From: Rhynchonema sp. JSB1_4
Taxonomy: Eukaryota; Nematoda; Chromadorea; Monhysterida; Xyalidae
Direction of reading: 5' to 3'
Length of the DNA: 64,000 nt
Assembly: GCA_030248065.1 (NCBI GenBank)
Contig: JASAMV010001212.1
Location: 31,877 to 95,876 of the forward strand
The position numbers and the translations under genes are program-made. The notes beneath the pieces are model-generated. The model was not told where the DNA came from and made no database searches. It saw only the letters and a list, made by a program, of their open reading frames with translations. Position 1 is the stretch's first letter. Each line of letters opens with the position of its first letter. Positions 34,296 to 46,135 of the stretch are shown piece after piece.

Positions 34296-35509
34296 ACAAT
34301 TATAATGTTCTTAAAGTGCTATATATACCTAAGACTACCAAGTTCATGTGTTATAACTTTCTCAGTTATAGCACGTGTGTTATTATTCATGTGTTATAAC
34401 TTTTTCAGTTATAACACGTGTTGTTGCCTGATTTTTGCAAATTTCAAGGGGACATGTGCTTGACCCTGATTTATCAAGGGGAGTCCCTGATCTAGCAAGG
34501 TGGCCTGGTGTTTAGCCATCTGTTGCCCCATTGGGCGCTCAGGTGGTATAGTCCAGCAACAGCTAACGCAGAATTTATGGCAGCCACACTGCCTGATTGG
34601 TAAAGCGGAAAATCCAGTGATAAGCTTGCCCGGTTTTAGACCGGAAGTTCGCAGACATTTTTTCTTTTTCTTTTCTTTCTTGTTTTTCCCCTTCAGACTC
34701 GGCTTATTCAACGCTTCGGTGCCTTCAAAAAGTTTTTTTTAATTTTTGGCTGGCAGTCACTCAAAATGATTGCCTCTTCTGTGTCGTTATGCAGAAAAAT
34801 TCATCCTTTGGCCACTTCTTTTTCTCTTTCTTTCTTTCGCGATTTTTTGCTTGCTACCGTAACCCTCATCGAACCATTCCAATTTTCATGTCTGAAGCGA
34901 GCGCGCACGTTTTCCGCTTTACGGATCAGGCAATTTGACTGCCATAAATTCTGTGTTAGTTATTGTCGGACTATAGCTGGGCGTGGCGAAGTTTGTGCTT
35001 CCCTCCTTCTTCATCTCCAAGGCTTCCCTGATCTTCCTGACCACCTGAGCTCCCAATGGGGCAACAGAGATGGCTAAGAACAGACTGTCCCAACACAAGA
35101 CAGGTCAATATTCCCCCCCCAAAACATCCAAACCCTACCCCCCCCCCCCACCCCCCCAAACGCAACTGGCAACAGTACCCAACAAGTTCAGAGAGGAAGA
35201 TCAGGGAAGCCTTGGAGATGAAGAAGGAGGGAAGCACAAACTTCGCCACGCCCAGCTACCACCTGAGCGCCCAATGGGGCAACAGATGGCTAAACACCAG
35301 GCCACCTTGCTAGATCAGGGACTCCCCTTGATAAATCAGGGTTAAGCACATGTCCCCTTGAAATTTGCAAAAATCAGGCAACAACACGTGTTATAACTGA
35401 AAAAGTTATAACACATGAATAATAACACACGTGCTATAACTGAGAAAGTTATAACACATGAACTTGGTAGTCTTAGGTATATATAGCACTTTAAGAACAT
35501 TATAATTGT

Positions 35510-35582
35510 CCCCTCGATAGCCGAATGGTTAAAGCGTTAGACTCACAGCCCAACGCCTCAAGTTCGATACCGCACGGAGGAC
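35510..35582 (+). other. tRNA-like pol III promoter region, right SINE arm
   Basis: Mirror copy of the left arm, differing at few positions (for example TTAAAGCG for TTAGAGCG), with the same A and B boxes. The two heads point towards the centre of the fold-back insert from opposite strands. Confidence 0.7.
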
Positions 35583-36571
35583 ATATCAGCCTGATGACGA
35601 CAGCAGGGTCCGTTGTCGAAACGTCGCAACCGCGCCTCACCAGGCGACTTACCCTAACCCAACAGCCCTCGTCAGGGCTACCCAGAGTGGCTGGCAATAA
35701 GACCACAACAAATTTTTCGCAAAATGTCAACACACGGCCACAAAAAAACATTCAGAGAACAAAACATACCTTACTAACATGATTTCAGAAATTTCATTCT
35801 TCAAGAAACCAATTTTTTGGGGGTCCGGAATAAAAAAAGTGATTTTTAAAAAAAAATTTTAAAAAGTTTTTTTTTAAAAAAAGTTCGATAATAAAAAAAT
35901 TTTTTAATCCAACCCTGCTCATATGACACCACACGTACATGTGACTGGGTGGGCATTTATTTATTCAACCCCCAGACCCGAAACGAGTGATTCGATGTAA
36001 TATTCACTCTAATTTCACACTATGTGCAGCTTATTTGCATTGGTCGTGTACCTAGACGCAATAATTTCACCCAAGATGCACATCCCGAATATCAGAAAGC
36101 CATACCATCACACCCGCACCGCCGCACCACCTGGGGAAGGGTTCGGGTCGGGTGTGTATTTACCTGACTACGGTTGGTACTTATCGATCATTAGATAGTA
36201 TTGTTTTCGTATCACCTGTGCTTTATATGCACTTATAGAACACATTATGTAACAAAATACCCCTATTTTGTACTTGAGCGCTTTTTTATCGTGTTGGGCA
36301 GATTTTGGCTGGAATAAAAAAAAATTTAAAAAAAAATTTTTTTTTGGAAATGGGGTTCGAATAAAAATTTTTTTTATTAACCACTGGCTACGGCTACAGT
36401 AACCCGAAACACTAGGTGTGTAAGAATTCAGGGTGATACGGCATGGTGTGAGCGACGTCCTGAAGAAAACAATGATAAGAGAAAATGACTTTTAACAAAA
36501 CTCGCCGCCTTGTTGAGCATCCGCTGTGTTCGCTAAGCGCACTACTGTTCATTGATGACTGATGAGGTGAC

Positions 36572-37411
36572 CAGGGTTGGATTCAAAAAAAGGTAAAAAT
36601 AAAAAAAGTTGGCCACTTTTTTTATTTTAAATTTTTAAAAAGTAAGTCCACTTTTTTATTTTTTGATTTTTTTCGTAATTTTCTGACTTTTTTAATGTAA
36701 AAAAGCATGTTTTCATGTTTTTTATTGCTCATTATTCTCAAAAAATTGCCTGCGGTTATATTTCAGTTTGAAATGGTGTTGTGATGGTCTCATACAGTTC
36801 CCAGACATCCCAACCAGGAAGGGTTGGGCAAAAAAAAATGTTTTTTTAAAATTTTTGAAAAAATTTTTAAAAAAATTTTTTTTTAATTTTTCGGGGGAAC
36901 AAAATGTTCTAAAACGTCCAAAAATGGCCTTTTTGGGAATAAAGGATACCCCATACCGTATACTGTACAGTTATTGAGCGTGTCATAAGCTATCGACAGA
37001 CTCCACGTTGCTCGCCTATTTGCACGGGTCGTGGATTAGTCATTTATTGCTTTTGTGACGCAAAATGAGTATGGTGAAATGGTGTTAGTCTTTATCTCTC
37101 TCCAAAATTTATCCCCAAATTCACAAACAGAAGGTTGGTCTTCCCTTTGTCATATAATATACCCACAGAGTCACCTTCGAGGTTCTCAAAGTCATGACCA
37201 AAGGGATTAGATCGCAGGTGATCGACGTAAACATGCAAGTCAGTGGAGAAGTTCTCTTTAGTGTCCCTACAACATACCTAACTAACATGATTTCAGAAAT
37301 TTCATTCTTCAAGAAACCAATTTTTTTGGGGGTCCGGAATAAAAAAAGTGACTTTTAAAAAAAGTTTTTTTAAAAAAGTTCGATAATAAAATTTTTTTAA
37401 ATCCAACCCTG
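36572..37411. mobile_element. hAT-like element, TIR CAGGGTTGGAT
   Basis: Ends CAGGGTTGGAT and ATCCAACCCTG have a perfect 8 bp duplication GAGGTGAC (36564-36571, 37412-37419). A fragment starting GAAGGGTTGGGCAAAAAA at about 36817-36940 belongs to the CAGGGTTGGGC family and seems to be a nested remnant. Confidence 0.9.
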
Positions 37412-37449
37412 GAGGTGACACACTGCGCCCAGGCATGCTGGCGGATGTT

Positions 37450-39076
37450 TCACAACACCAGCCATGTACGTTGTACTACTGTACGTTGCTGACTCCCACA
37501 GCGACAATCCGTCGCATTATCTTTGACGGCAAAACGTCCCAACGGTGAATAGTCACTGAACGCTTTCGACACACATTGGCACGAGGTCCACAATGGCTGC
37601 GTCGTCGGATTTGACATTTTCAGCGAATCCTCGAGTTTCTTGCCCGATCGCCGGTCGCATTTCTCCTGCAATTTGGTGCACGCCGAAGTAGTCCAGATTA
37701 GTTTACAAAACAGGGGCGGGCTGAATACCTTCAATTCCTGGAATTTGCATGCAATATGTGCTGTGTGACAGTCCAGAACAGGGGCGTCGCCGGCAAAGAT
37801 CTGGCCCGGATGCGCAATGATGATCACCTGAAAAAATTGATTCAATAAATGAGAGCTGTGCAGTACAATGTTTAGTGACCCGTTTCGACCTGCCCTCGCA
37901 AACGGAAGGTGTACATCGGTTCATGTGCGAATACACCAAATGCCCACCGGTCCATGGTGGCTGGTTTTGTTCGCATATGCACCACAGCTTGAGCAAACGG
38001 ACAAAGGTGTGCTTTCACATTGTCTTCCCGACACGGACTGTGCTGTGCTCGTTGTCAGCTCAACACGTGCGCTCAAATCCGAAAGCCAACACAGCAGCCA
38101 AACCTGTGCGGTTCGGTGAACTGTTTGCACGCATTCAGAGGGTCATTTTTACTGGTCGCCACACACATTGCCACGACGCAGCTCCTTCACCGTCACATTC
38201 TTAACATTGAGGCCAACATTGTCCCCGGGCAAGGCCTCCCTGCTGCAGCTGCACGCATGGTGCAATTCAAGGCGCAAACTTGACTTCGGCGGCTTGACCT
38301 TGAGGCGCAAAGGTGACGATCTGACTGGGCTCATTTTTGTTTTTTTATTTGATTATGAAAGTTATATGAACGACTTGTGCAGTAAGATTTCTCTCAAGAC
38401 AGAAAATTCGCGTGACCAAAGCGGATCCAAGTCTGATCCGATCCCATATTCGCAAGGTTCGACACCCGCCATAATGTCGTTTTTCTTCGGCAAGGTGCTT
38501 CTATTGATTTTTACTCCCATATATGATTTCATATGTAGCTGTTGTGAAAATCGCTTGTACAGTATGTCCTGTGGACTTTTAGGTCTCCATTTTCTATGGC
38601 GATGTCGGTCAAGGCCGCTCTGGGGATACCGCACAATGTTTCAATTTGTGTTTGTTCTGCTGGAATATCGAGCATTGTGCAAATAGCTATGTAATTTAGG
38701 TACAATTACTCGCATAGCCTGTCTAGCCATCCCACACTCTATGTTTATCATACCGTTATCGATATGCTTGCACCGTGAAGTAAAACAAGACAGTCAGTGA
38801 AACAGCAAAGTCTGATTCACGAATGACATGTTTCGCAAAACAACCGCCCACCAACAAGCCAGAAGCGTGTACACTTTTGAATCATTTCAATTATTTGTTT
38901 TCGACTTCAATTTATTTTGTCCATTCATGCCAGAAAAACGTGTGAAACAATCTTCTCCTTTCGATGGTTCGTTTATCGATCCCTCCTTATAGATCAGGTG
39001 TCCTGTCGTGGTTGGATTTGCCCGAGTCCACATGCCCAATCAGAACGAAGTTGATGTGCACTTTCTCTTTGTCCAT
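37450..39076 (-). pseudogene. Translation elongation factor 1-alpha pseudogene
   Basis: Pieces of eEF1A appear in order on the minus strand. The N-terminal GTPase start with the intact P-loop (IGHVDSGKS) is near 39020-39076, then [14 protein letters not shown] near 38290, [18 protein letters not shown] near 38200, [10 protein letters not shown] and [17 protein letters not shown] near 37730-37820, and [11 protein letters not shown] and [12 protein letters not shown] near 37540-37670. Neighbouring pieces lie in different frames, stops intervene, and most of the GTP-binding domain is missing. Intron-like gaps remain near 37684-37735 and 37825-38150, so it looks like a decayed genomic copy and not a simple processed one. 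Confidence 0.88.
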
Positions 39077-39670
39077 TCTGTTGGCTCGATTAAACTTCTA
39101 AAACTAAAATTTGGTGATTAGACTCTTCAAGAAACGCGAAGTCGTGGCTTTTTGCAATGTTGAAATACTTCATGATTTCGACACAGGCGCGTCGATTCGA
39201 TGCCATCGTCAGATGTTTGGGCTCGGTGAATCAGACACGCTAAATGTTTCGCAAAAAGCACGTTTCATGTTACTTTTGAATTCTATTTTTTTAAACTGTT
39301 GCAGCTTGTCAAACAACAAACACACTGCCCAGTCCAAAGTGCGCCCTATATACTTTGTGACAAGCTCATATTTCGCCCGAAACTTTGGGGACACATGAGG
39401 TGAGGCATGTACATACAGTCAGTGAAAATGTACACATGGTTACCTACATGCGCGTCCCATGCCGTGAAAATGTCAATACCGCACGTGCACATTTGTACCC
39501 ACCAACCACATCATAGCTCAAAAGAACTCAAACACACGTGCGCTCAAGGTCTATTCTCTTGTAGCTGAGCAACCATTGTTGCAGCATTTTGCATTTTGTT
39601 CTGGCTGCGTGTTTTCTTCGAAAAATGTCCATTCCTTTTTTCTAAAATTTTAGATCGACATTGGAAAGAA

Positions 39671-41050
39671 ATGCGGCCGAAATTACGGACAATTTTCAAC
39701 ATTTTCTTGGTTATTTTCTCTCAAATTCTGTTCATAAATGGACGCCATGTCCGACTTAAACGGAGTTTATACAATTTCGACCAAATGATCGAGTGTGTGA
39801 CCGACAGACAATCGGGCGACTACGTCGGTTATGGCTGCTATTGTGGACTCGGTGGGACTGGAACGGCTATTGATGGTATTGACAGGTCAGCAGTGTGCGT
39901 CTCTTTTGGATTTAGGAAATTTACTTTTCTATTATTTTTTGGGTTTTGGTTTGCCTGTGGGACATCGAGTCGAACAGACTAAGATCAGACCCCCCATGGT
40001 GATTTGACTGGGATTCGAGTAGTTTTCTTTAAATCACTGTGGAGTGGAATTTTCGAGTTTAACGACAGATTTTGCGCCAAGGTGATGTTCGCTATCGTCA
40101 CGGAAATGCTAAAAAAAGTGTGCGTTCTTTGGCAGATATCAAACTTGGTGATCCGATCGGACCAGCCTGCACATCAGTGTGACATAGGCCTACACCGGTC
40201 CAATACTATCTGATTATACCAAGTTGCGGGTATCACCCATGAGCTCAGAGCTCAATACGAGTAATTCTGATGTTTCACCATAGTGCCTTTGTGTACCAAA
40301 CGTATCGCATTGAAACATCCCCAGATGCTGCGAGTTGCACGACCTCTGTTATCGACGCATTCGTCTCGAAATGGATTGTCGCACGAAAACCGACAACTAC
40401 TCGTGGTGGTGCTGGTTGGATGATGTTTCAGATGGAGGAGAACTGCCAGATAAGCCGCCGGTAAATGAAACGGCCAGATGCAGTGACGGTCAGTGGGTAA
40501 AATGTTGTATGTATAGTCCACACATCTTAGTGATAGTGTGTTCTATGCGCTGCTTTGAATCGGGCGCTGTGTACATATATTGCGGTCGGACAATTTTTCA
40601 GCAAGCGCGGACTCATGAAGGATTATTTGAGTTGTGAGTTATTCTTAGACTACCGACAGCATAAGCAAGCAACCTTACACTGGTAAAAATGTTTGATGCT
40701 CTAACTTGAACAAAATCCGACTGCACTATCTGACGAATCCTCAGGTTCAAGACCGACCAAACCACTTACAGTTTGTGCAACCCATGTGAAATTGGCTCTG
40801 TCTAAACGCAAAGAAGTCAAAAAGCCCAGACGAATCACAAAAATATCCGTTCTTTCTTTCAGCCAATCTTGTATGCGAAAGTGCCATTTGCCAGTGTGAC
40901 CTAGCCGCCACCAGATGTTTCGCGCGCGTTACGTATCCGGACGAGAAACGGTCATGCGACCAAGAAACCTCATCGATGGCAAAAGTCGTCAACCGGGTGT
41001 TCGGTTTGTGGACCAGCGTGAAGAAATTCAGCAGATGGATTCAAGACTGA
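39671..41050 (+). CDS. Secreted phospholipase A2
   Basis: Hydrolyses the sn-2 ester of glycerophospholipids, calcium-dependent and extracellular by family. Three in-phase exons (39671-39885, 40325-40488, 40863-41050) give 188 residues. A signal peptide (about 1-23) and a basic RHVRLKR stretch, perhaps a propeptide cleavage site, precede the domain. The calcium loop YGCYCGLGG is at about 54-62, the catalytic CCELHDLCY with His77-Asp78 lies at the start of exon 2, and CDLAATRCFA supplies the second catalytic Asp (about 139). All key residues are present. An acidic loop between helix and C-terminal cysteines is longer than usual. The start is the Met directly before the hydrophobic segment; an upstream in-frame Met exists. 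Nothing marks it as a venom component. Confidence 0.9.
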
Positions 41051-41146
41051 CTGAAGTCGTTAAAGTGCGTGCTGTGACAATGCGTAATCTGGTTGTTCGA
41101 TAGGTATGTAGCTTCTTTGTCGGTGCTTCAGTTTTGTATCGCTTCA

Positions 41147-41152
41147 AATAAA
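41147..41152 (+). terminator. AATAAA poly(A) signal of the phospholipase gene
   Basis: AATAAA about 97 bases after the stop codon of the phospholipase A2 gene. Confidence 0.55.
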
Positions 41153-41614
41153 CCAGTTGGTCTTCCAAGCTTTTTGCGGACAATGATTCCATTAAAAAAG
41201 CGTCGGTCGCCCTTCTTGACGTTTTTCTGCGTGTTTGTGCCAAGCGTAGTCTTCTGAAATGTATTGTGTGGTGCTGTCGGCTTCACCAGTCTTTGTCATC
41301 TAGGCGTGACTTGCCATATCAACGCACACCGGAGAATGCCGCAAATACGTCCCCTGGGGGCTTACTTGGGACATACTTCGGATTCGACATATTTCAGAAA
41401 AAAATAATTTCCCAAATATGCCCCCACCCACCATGTACAAAGCACATAACATTGATGAAAATAAACAAAGTACCACAGTAGTTATTCGACATCAGAACAG
41501 AGATGCGGATAAGTGGAGCATGCATATAAAGGATAATGAATAACTCGAAAACCCACCTTACCAAACGGAATTCACGGAACCACAATTTTATCCAAATTGT
41601 TTATTTTTGTAGTA

Positions 41615-42655
41615 TAGTAAATTCATTTCTTGCCTATGCTTTACAGACGCAGGAAACTCCCTTAAGCGAGCAGGCAACAAGCTCACACACAGGACAAGCC
41701 ACGCAGCTACACACAGAGCTTGTGTGACTGAAACATTCGAAACGCACACGAGCCAGCTGCGTGGCTTGTTGACTGTGTGTTGAGCTTGTTGCCTGCTTCG
41801 ACTTCGAACGGGAGTTTCCCTGCGTCTGTAAGCAGGGTTGGATTAAAAATTTTTTTATTATCGAACTTTTTTTTAAAAAAAAACTTTTTAAAATTTTTTT
41901 TTAAAAATCACTTTTTTTTTATTCCGGACCCCCAAAAAATTGGTTTCTAGAAAAATGAAATTTCTGAAATCATGTTACTTAGGTATGTTTTGAGGGACAC
42001 TAAAGAGAACTTCTCCACTGACTTGCATGTTTATGTCGATCACCTGCGATCTAGAACATTTGGTCACAACTTTGAGAACCCGCCCGAAGGTAACTCTGTG
42101 GGCATACATATATGACAAAAGGAAGACCAACCTTCTGTTTGTGAATTTGGGGATAAATTTGAAGAGAGATAAAGAGCTACACCACACTCATGTTGTGTGA
42201 CAAAAGCAACAAATGACAAATCCACACAACTGCAAATAGGCGAGCAACGTGGAGTCTGTCGATAGCTTACGTCGATAGCTCAATAACTGCACAGTATACG
42301 GTATGGGGTGTCCTATATTATACGTGCAGCGATTGTTGGGATGTCTAGGAACTGTATGAGTCCATTACAACGCCATTTTAAACTGAAATATAAGCGCCGC
42401 AGGCGATTTTTTGAGAATGATGAGCAATAAAACGCATGAAAACATACATTTTTACCTTAAAAAAGTGAGAAAATAACGAAAAAAAGGGGAAAAATAATAA
42501 AAAAAGTGGACTTACTTTTTAAAATTTTAAAATAAAAAAAGTGGCCAACTTTTTTTTAAAAAAAAAAATTTTTTTTTACAAAAAAATTTTTACTTTTTTT
42601 TTAATCCAACCCTGTCTGTAAGAATGCATGAGGCAACGAAATTAGAAATTTACTA
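41615..42655. mobile_element. TA-flanked MITE, TIR TAGTAAATT, with nested hAT-like element
   Basis: Ends TAGTAAATT and AATTTACTA with TA on each side. Internal arms (CAGACGCAGGAAACTCCC with its complement, CAAGCTCACACACAG) pair. The hAT-like element 41833-42614 is inserted near the right end. Similar tips occur at 32319-32553. Confidence 0.7.
41833..42614. mobile_element. hAT-like element, TIR CAGGGTTGGATTAAAAA
   Basis: Ends CAGGGTTGGATTAAAAA and its complement have a perfect 8 bp duplication TCTGTAAG (41825-41832, 42615-42622). It is the uninterrupted relative of 33631-35917 and gives the empty site for the SINE-like insert there. Confidence 0.92.
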
Positions 42656-42746
42656 TAGCAAGGCATATTTCATTGAATAAAGTCGTCATACTGCCATGTT
42701 TTCACACATCGTTTTTTGCACTCTGTTGTTTGTGCGCGCAGCCCAA

Positions 42747-45157
42747 ATGTCGGGTTACGGTAGTCAGGCGCAGGGTTGGGCAAAAAACGTTTTTTTTTTT
42801 AAAATCGTTTTTTTTTAAAAAAACGTTTTTTTTTTAAAAAAACGTTTTTTTTTAAAACGCCCAGATGACCAAAATATGCCCCCAAAAAAATTGGAAAACG
42901 CTCATGTTGGGAAGAAAACGTGGTTAAATGAAGTCATTCTGTGTGTTCTGAGGCAAAATAAACAGGTTTCAACCCTTTTCTAGCGAGTTGCTAAGATCCC
43001 ATATCAGACCCGCATCGTGGGACCAACTTTGGCCGGGGTCATCACTGAAAGTCAAACTCCGTATATCGACGTATCTCGACAAAGTAAAAATTGGTCGAAA
43101 ATTTTTTGAAAACAATGGGACAAAAAATTGATTTTCCTTGATAATCAGGGTACTTTCCCTGAAAAATCAGGGAAAATCAAAGAAATTCAGGGTTTAAAAA
43201 AACGAAAAACGACCCAGGCGTTTTTTTTTTGAAAAAAAACGTCGTTTTTTTAAGAAAAAACGCCGTCGTTTTTTTTGCCCAACCCTGGTCAGGCGTCGGC
43301 GACACAGTGGCAAGAAATTAATCTCAACGACGATGATTGGGAAAACATACCGCTTGACGAACAGTCAGTTACTCAAAATGAAGATGCAGACAACCGCCGG
43401 TGGAAGGAATCGAAGATGGAAGAAATCATAGGGTGAGAATAATCACAGTCCGTCCTCTTCTTGTAACCTGATCGGGACCTTGTTTCCGCCCCCGAAAAGA
43501 ATGGTCACCGTAAGGAAGGACAAGAATGGGAACAAAAACAGCGGGTCAAAATATATGCACAAATATTCGGGTCACTTACAAAGTGGAGGGTTACAAACTT
43601 ACACTGTAGACCCCAGTCAATGTGGTCGTTTTTTCACGAGTAGTGGTCAGGTTTATTCAAATGATCATCGTTTTAAATAATGAAATCCACATTTTTTCCA
43701 GCCAATGGGCATCTGTGCTCGATCGAATCCAGCGCGGCGACCTATTAACATCGAATATAATCAGGGACCTCGACCGACTGTCGGCGCTGCACGAAGCGCA
43801 CATGAAGCGGTTGAAAAATGGGAAAAAAGCAACAGTCTTCAACCCACCTTCATCTGTTTATCGATCGCTTTGCGGAGAGCAACAACCGACGTACGGCATC
43901 TGTTGGGCCTCGGTATTACTCCATCTTGCCACGTATTTTATGCTGTGGTAGCCAAGGGACAGAAAAATTACAAAAATGATTCTGTTCTAATTATTGTTCC
44001 TCACGTTTCCTTCAGCGCAATCGACTGCGCCGAACTGAATAAGAAGCGCGTGAAATGGCAGCACGAAGAACGCACCATGATCGTGAAGAGAGAGAAAGAA
44101 CTGATGAAATTTAGCTGGTCGCAATTTGATAAAGTGCTCGCAGCACACGCTAAGCAGACATTGGCCGAAATACCGTCGAAATTAGAGGATCCGTTTCGCA
44201 GAGATTTCCGTGCTGCGAACGACGGTGTGGGTGGCTCGGACCTATACTTGTACATTTATAAGACCAAACGTTCTTCACTTCGCTCTTCGTTGTATCACAG
44301 CGCCATTGTGGCTTACGAACGAGGTAAGTTTTTCGGGGGTTTTATCGTTACTCTGTTTTTCTTTTCTCCATTCACAAAAAAACCAGCACCTATTTTGTCA
44401 CAGATATCACCTACTCGGGCCCGATGAAACCTGGTGATAACTTTCAGCGTTTTCTGAAATTCGTACCCGGGCAATACGCAGCTATGCAACCCGACAGCGA
44501 TATAGACTTGTAAATTCAGCCATCTTTAAGTTTTGCAAAAATAAAAACAAAACAAAAAAATAATCATTTGTAAAGGAAAATCGAACCGCTTTGCCACACA
44601 TCACTGAGTTACCGGGAAATCGACGCCATTGTACGCCACGTCGAATTGGACTTCAACGAGCAGGGTGGTTTCCACAAACGTTGCCGCAACTATAATCATC
44701 TGAGCAAAGCGGTCATTGAGGTTTGTGCTATGTAATTGAATAATTATATTCCTCTTCAACTTGGGGAGCCTTGCTGAGCGTCTTGAGAGCACACAAAATG
44801 TAAAAAATACACAAACATGACACGCAGCTAGGGCTGGGAATGAGGACGCTTTGACGGCTGATTTCGGTCGGATGGGCCATCGTCAGAGACGAACTCCTGT
44901 TCTGGAACTGGGCAAAAAGATGACAAGTGCCGACAAGACCGACGCTCATGGCATGCATGACATGTTATGCGCCCTTTGACCATCACTATGTATGTAGTCC
45001 GACCAGGTTGGTCTTATTTTGGTTGCAGGAACTGTGTCCCAGCAAGAAGATGCCCTCGTACCTGAACACACCCGTAAAATGTTCCCGACTGTTTGGTTGT
45101 TGTTCTGGTCGGACTGCAAGGAAAAGCACAGGTGTCCCAAATATTGTTTTCCAATGA
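42747..45157 (+). CDS. PPPDE/DeSI-like domain protein lacking the catalytic Cys, coding exon 1 interrupted by a MITE
   Basis: PPPDE-fold proteins are thiol peptidases, some acting as desumoylases. Exons: 42747-42770 plus 43296-43432 (one exon split by the insert 42771-43287), 43702-43890, 44016-44323, 44404-44509, 44609-44720, 45029-45157. Without the insert this gives 334 residues in phase. The first two thirds are charged and unrecognised. The domain reads SDLYLYIYKTKRSSLRSSLYHSAIV..., with the catalytic-type His, then FYREIDAIVRHVELDFNEQGG, HKRCRNYNHLSKAV, and a DESI2-like LCPSKKMPSYLN end. In the family the NCN motif supplies the catalytic Cys; here it is NYN (codon TAT), so the protein is probably inactive as a peptidase. 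The exon 5 acceptor is weak (CTGAG). A read-through stop at 44511 with AATAAA at 44540 could give a shorter form. The last exon may continue differently. Confidence 0.72.
42771..43287. mobile_element. hAT-like MITE, TIR CAGGGTTGGGCAAAAAACG, inside a coding exon
   Basis: Ends CAGGGTTGGGCAAAAAACG and its complement have a perfect 8 bp duplication GTCAGGCG (42763-42770, 43288-43295). The 517 bp element plus the duplication adds 525 bases, a multiple of three, but several in-frame stops lie inside. Removing it with one duplication restores the frame of the flanking exon. Confidence 0.93.
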
Positions 45158-45862
45158 TCTTTGCATTTGTTTCTGAGATTCGATTCCGACAGTTTCCGTT
45201 GGCAATTTGTTTTCTCTTTGGACCTGTGTGCATTGGTTCCTTTGTATTGTTTCTGCTGTGCGTTTTCGATAGGCATTGGTGAAAAAGCACAAAAATTTGT
45301 ACCGTACTGTGTCAACCAAACGTGGTTTTTTATTTCGCCTTCAGTTTCACAATTGATGAATATCTGCTTAGCAAAGTTGAAATGGTTTCAGTTTTGCGTG
45401 ACAAATTACAAACGAGACGAGACAGATTATGAGTATCCACATACCAACGGTAGTGCATTTTTAATGTACTGTATATGTAGAAACATGCTCGGTACATCAA
45501 AACCAACAATAAATGACCTATGTAAGTATCATTCCAGCCACCTGTTTCTTTCCAACCGCTTCATTATTCTGCTTCACGTCAACTGTTCCAGGGCCCTGAA
45601 AAGGCAAGTGTTACTGATAGACGCGTCACGCAGATTTACAGACAGAGATCCGCAAGCTCTGTGGTGGACACTCAGTCACAACAGTATTGAGACAATGTAC
45701 ATGTATGTACATGAATTCAAAATAATTCCAAAATTAACACCCAGCTGCATGAAGCACTCTTTGAGTCTTGCGGATTGTACAGGTAACCAGGTAACACTTT
45801 GCATGGTATAGGATACCCTAAACAGTTGATCAACCTGCAACGAACCACAATTACTGAATATT

Positions 45863-46135
45863 TTAAGAATTGATCACATCAACGAAATCACACTCACAAT
45901 GCTCCCCGCCAGGACAGCCGCAGGCTTTGGGGCACACATCGCGATAATACCGTTCTCGATTATACCAGTATTGAGCCTGGTTACCCACATATTCGTCATC
46001 GTAGCATTTTCCCTGTCTGGCCCACTGCTTGCAATTTCGATCGTCGTCGTAACACCCGACCCACATGGGCCAACTTTGGCTGCGACCGATTAAAGTCACT
46101 AGCAGGACGAACAAAACAACATTGAATGCGGTCAT
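45863..46135 (-). CDS. Small secreted ShKT-domain protein
   Basis: Single exon, 90 residues. A signal peptide (about 1-22, hydrophobic FNVVLFVLLVTLIG) is followed by one ShKT domain: GCYDDDRNCKQWARQGKC, an insert rich in Tyr, then CPKACGCPGG. The six cysteines and the WA-xxG-xC core fit the domain, which in nematodes is common on secreted enzymes and short extracellular proteins. Two further Cys (CEC) lie near the end. Some members of the wider family block potassium channels; nothing here shows that, since the Lys-Tyr dyad position is not clear. The start is the only Met before the signal peptide. Neighbouring genes give no functional hint. Confidence 0.8.
   Translation of the reverse strand: MTAFNVVLFVLLVTLIGRSQSWPMWVGCYDDDRNCKQWARQGKCYDDEYVGNQAQYWYNRERYYRDVCPKACGCPGGEHCECDFVDVINS

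Larger units (their letters stand above)
34084..35759. mobile_element. Fold-back insert made of two tRNA-derived SINE-like arms
   Basis: Inverted arms of about 450 bp (34084-34550 and 35265-35720) enclose a centre with further inverted blocks. The insert is bounded by a 14 bp direct repeat CAAAACATACCTTA (34070-34083, 35760-35773), while copies of the host element at 37262 and 41990 show the site unbroken. The long duplication and tRNA-like arms suggest retroposition by a LINE, but the head-to-head arrangement is unusual. Both arms also contain GATGACGACAGCAG followed by TTGTCGAAACGTCGC. Confidence 0.75.
33631..35917. mobile_element. hAT-like element, TIR CAGGGTTGG, middle layer of a nest
   Basis: Ends CAGGGTTGG and CCAACCCTG have a perfect 8 bp duplication CTCATATG (33623-33630, 35918-35925). 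It contains the tRNA-derived fold-back insert at 34084-35759. Other copies lie at 36572 and 41833, each with an interrupted remnant of a shared minus-strand frame (MFTSITCDLIPLV), too short to be called a transposase. Confidence 0.9.
33394..36386. mobile_element. hAT-like element, TIR CAGTGGTTTTTTAAAAAA, outer layer of a nest
   Basis: Ends CAGTGGTT and AACCACTG with AT-only subterminal runs; the 8 bp duplication GCTACGGC (33386-33393, 36387-36394) is perfect. Without the nested 33631-35917 insert it is about 700 bp, as is the uninterrupted copy at 49674-50406. Confidence 0.9.

Noticed and set aside
45161..45811. 216-codon plus-strand open frame after the PPPDE gene
   Set aside because: It could continue the PPPDE gene through a splice at 45131, but the translation has no family similarity and runs through unique AT-rich sequence; the simpler stop at 45157 was preferred.
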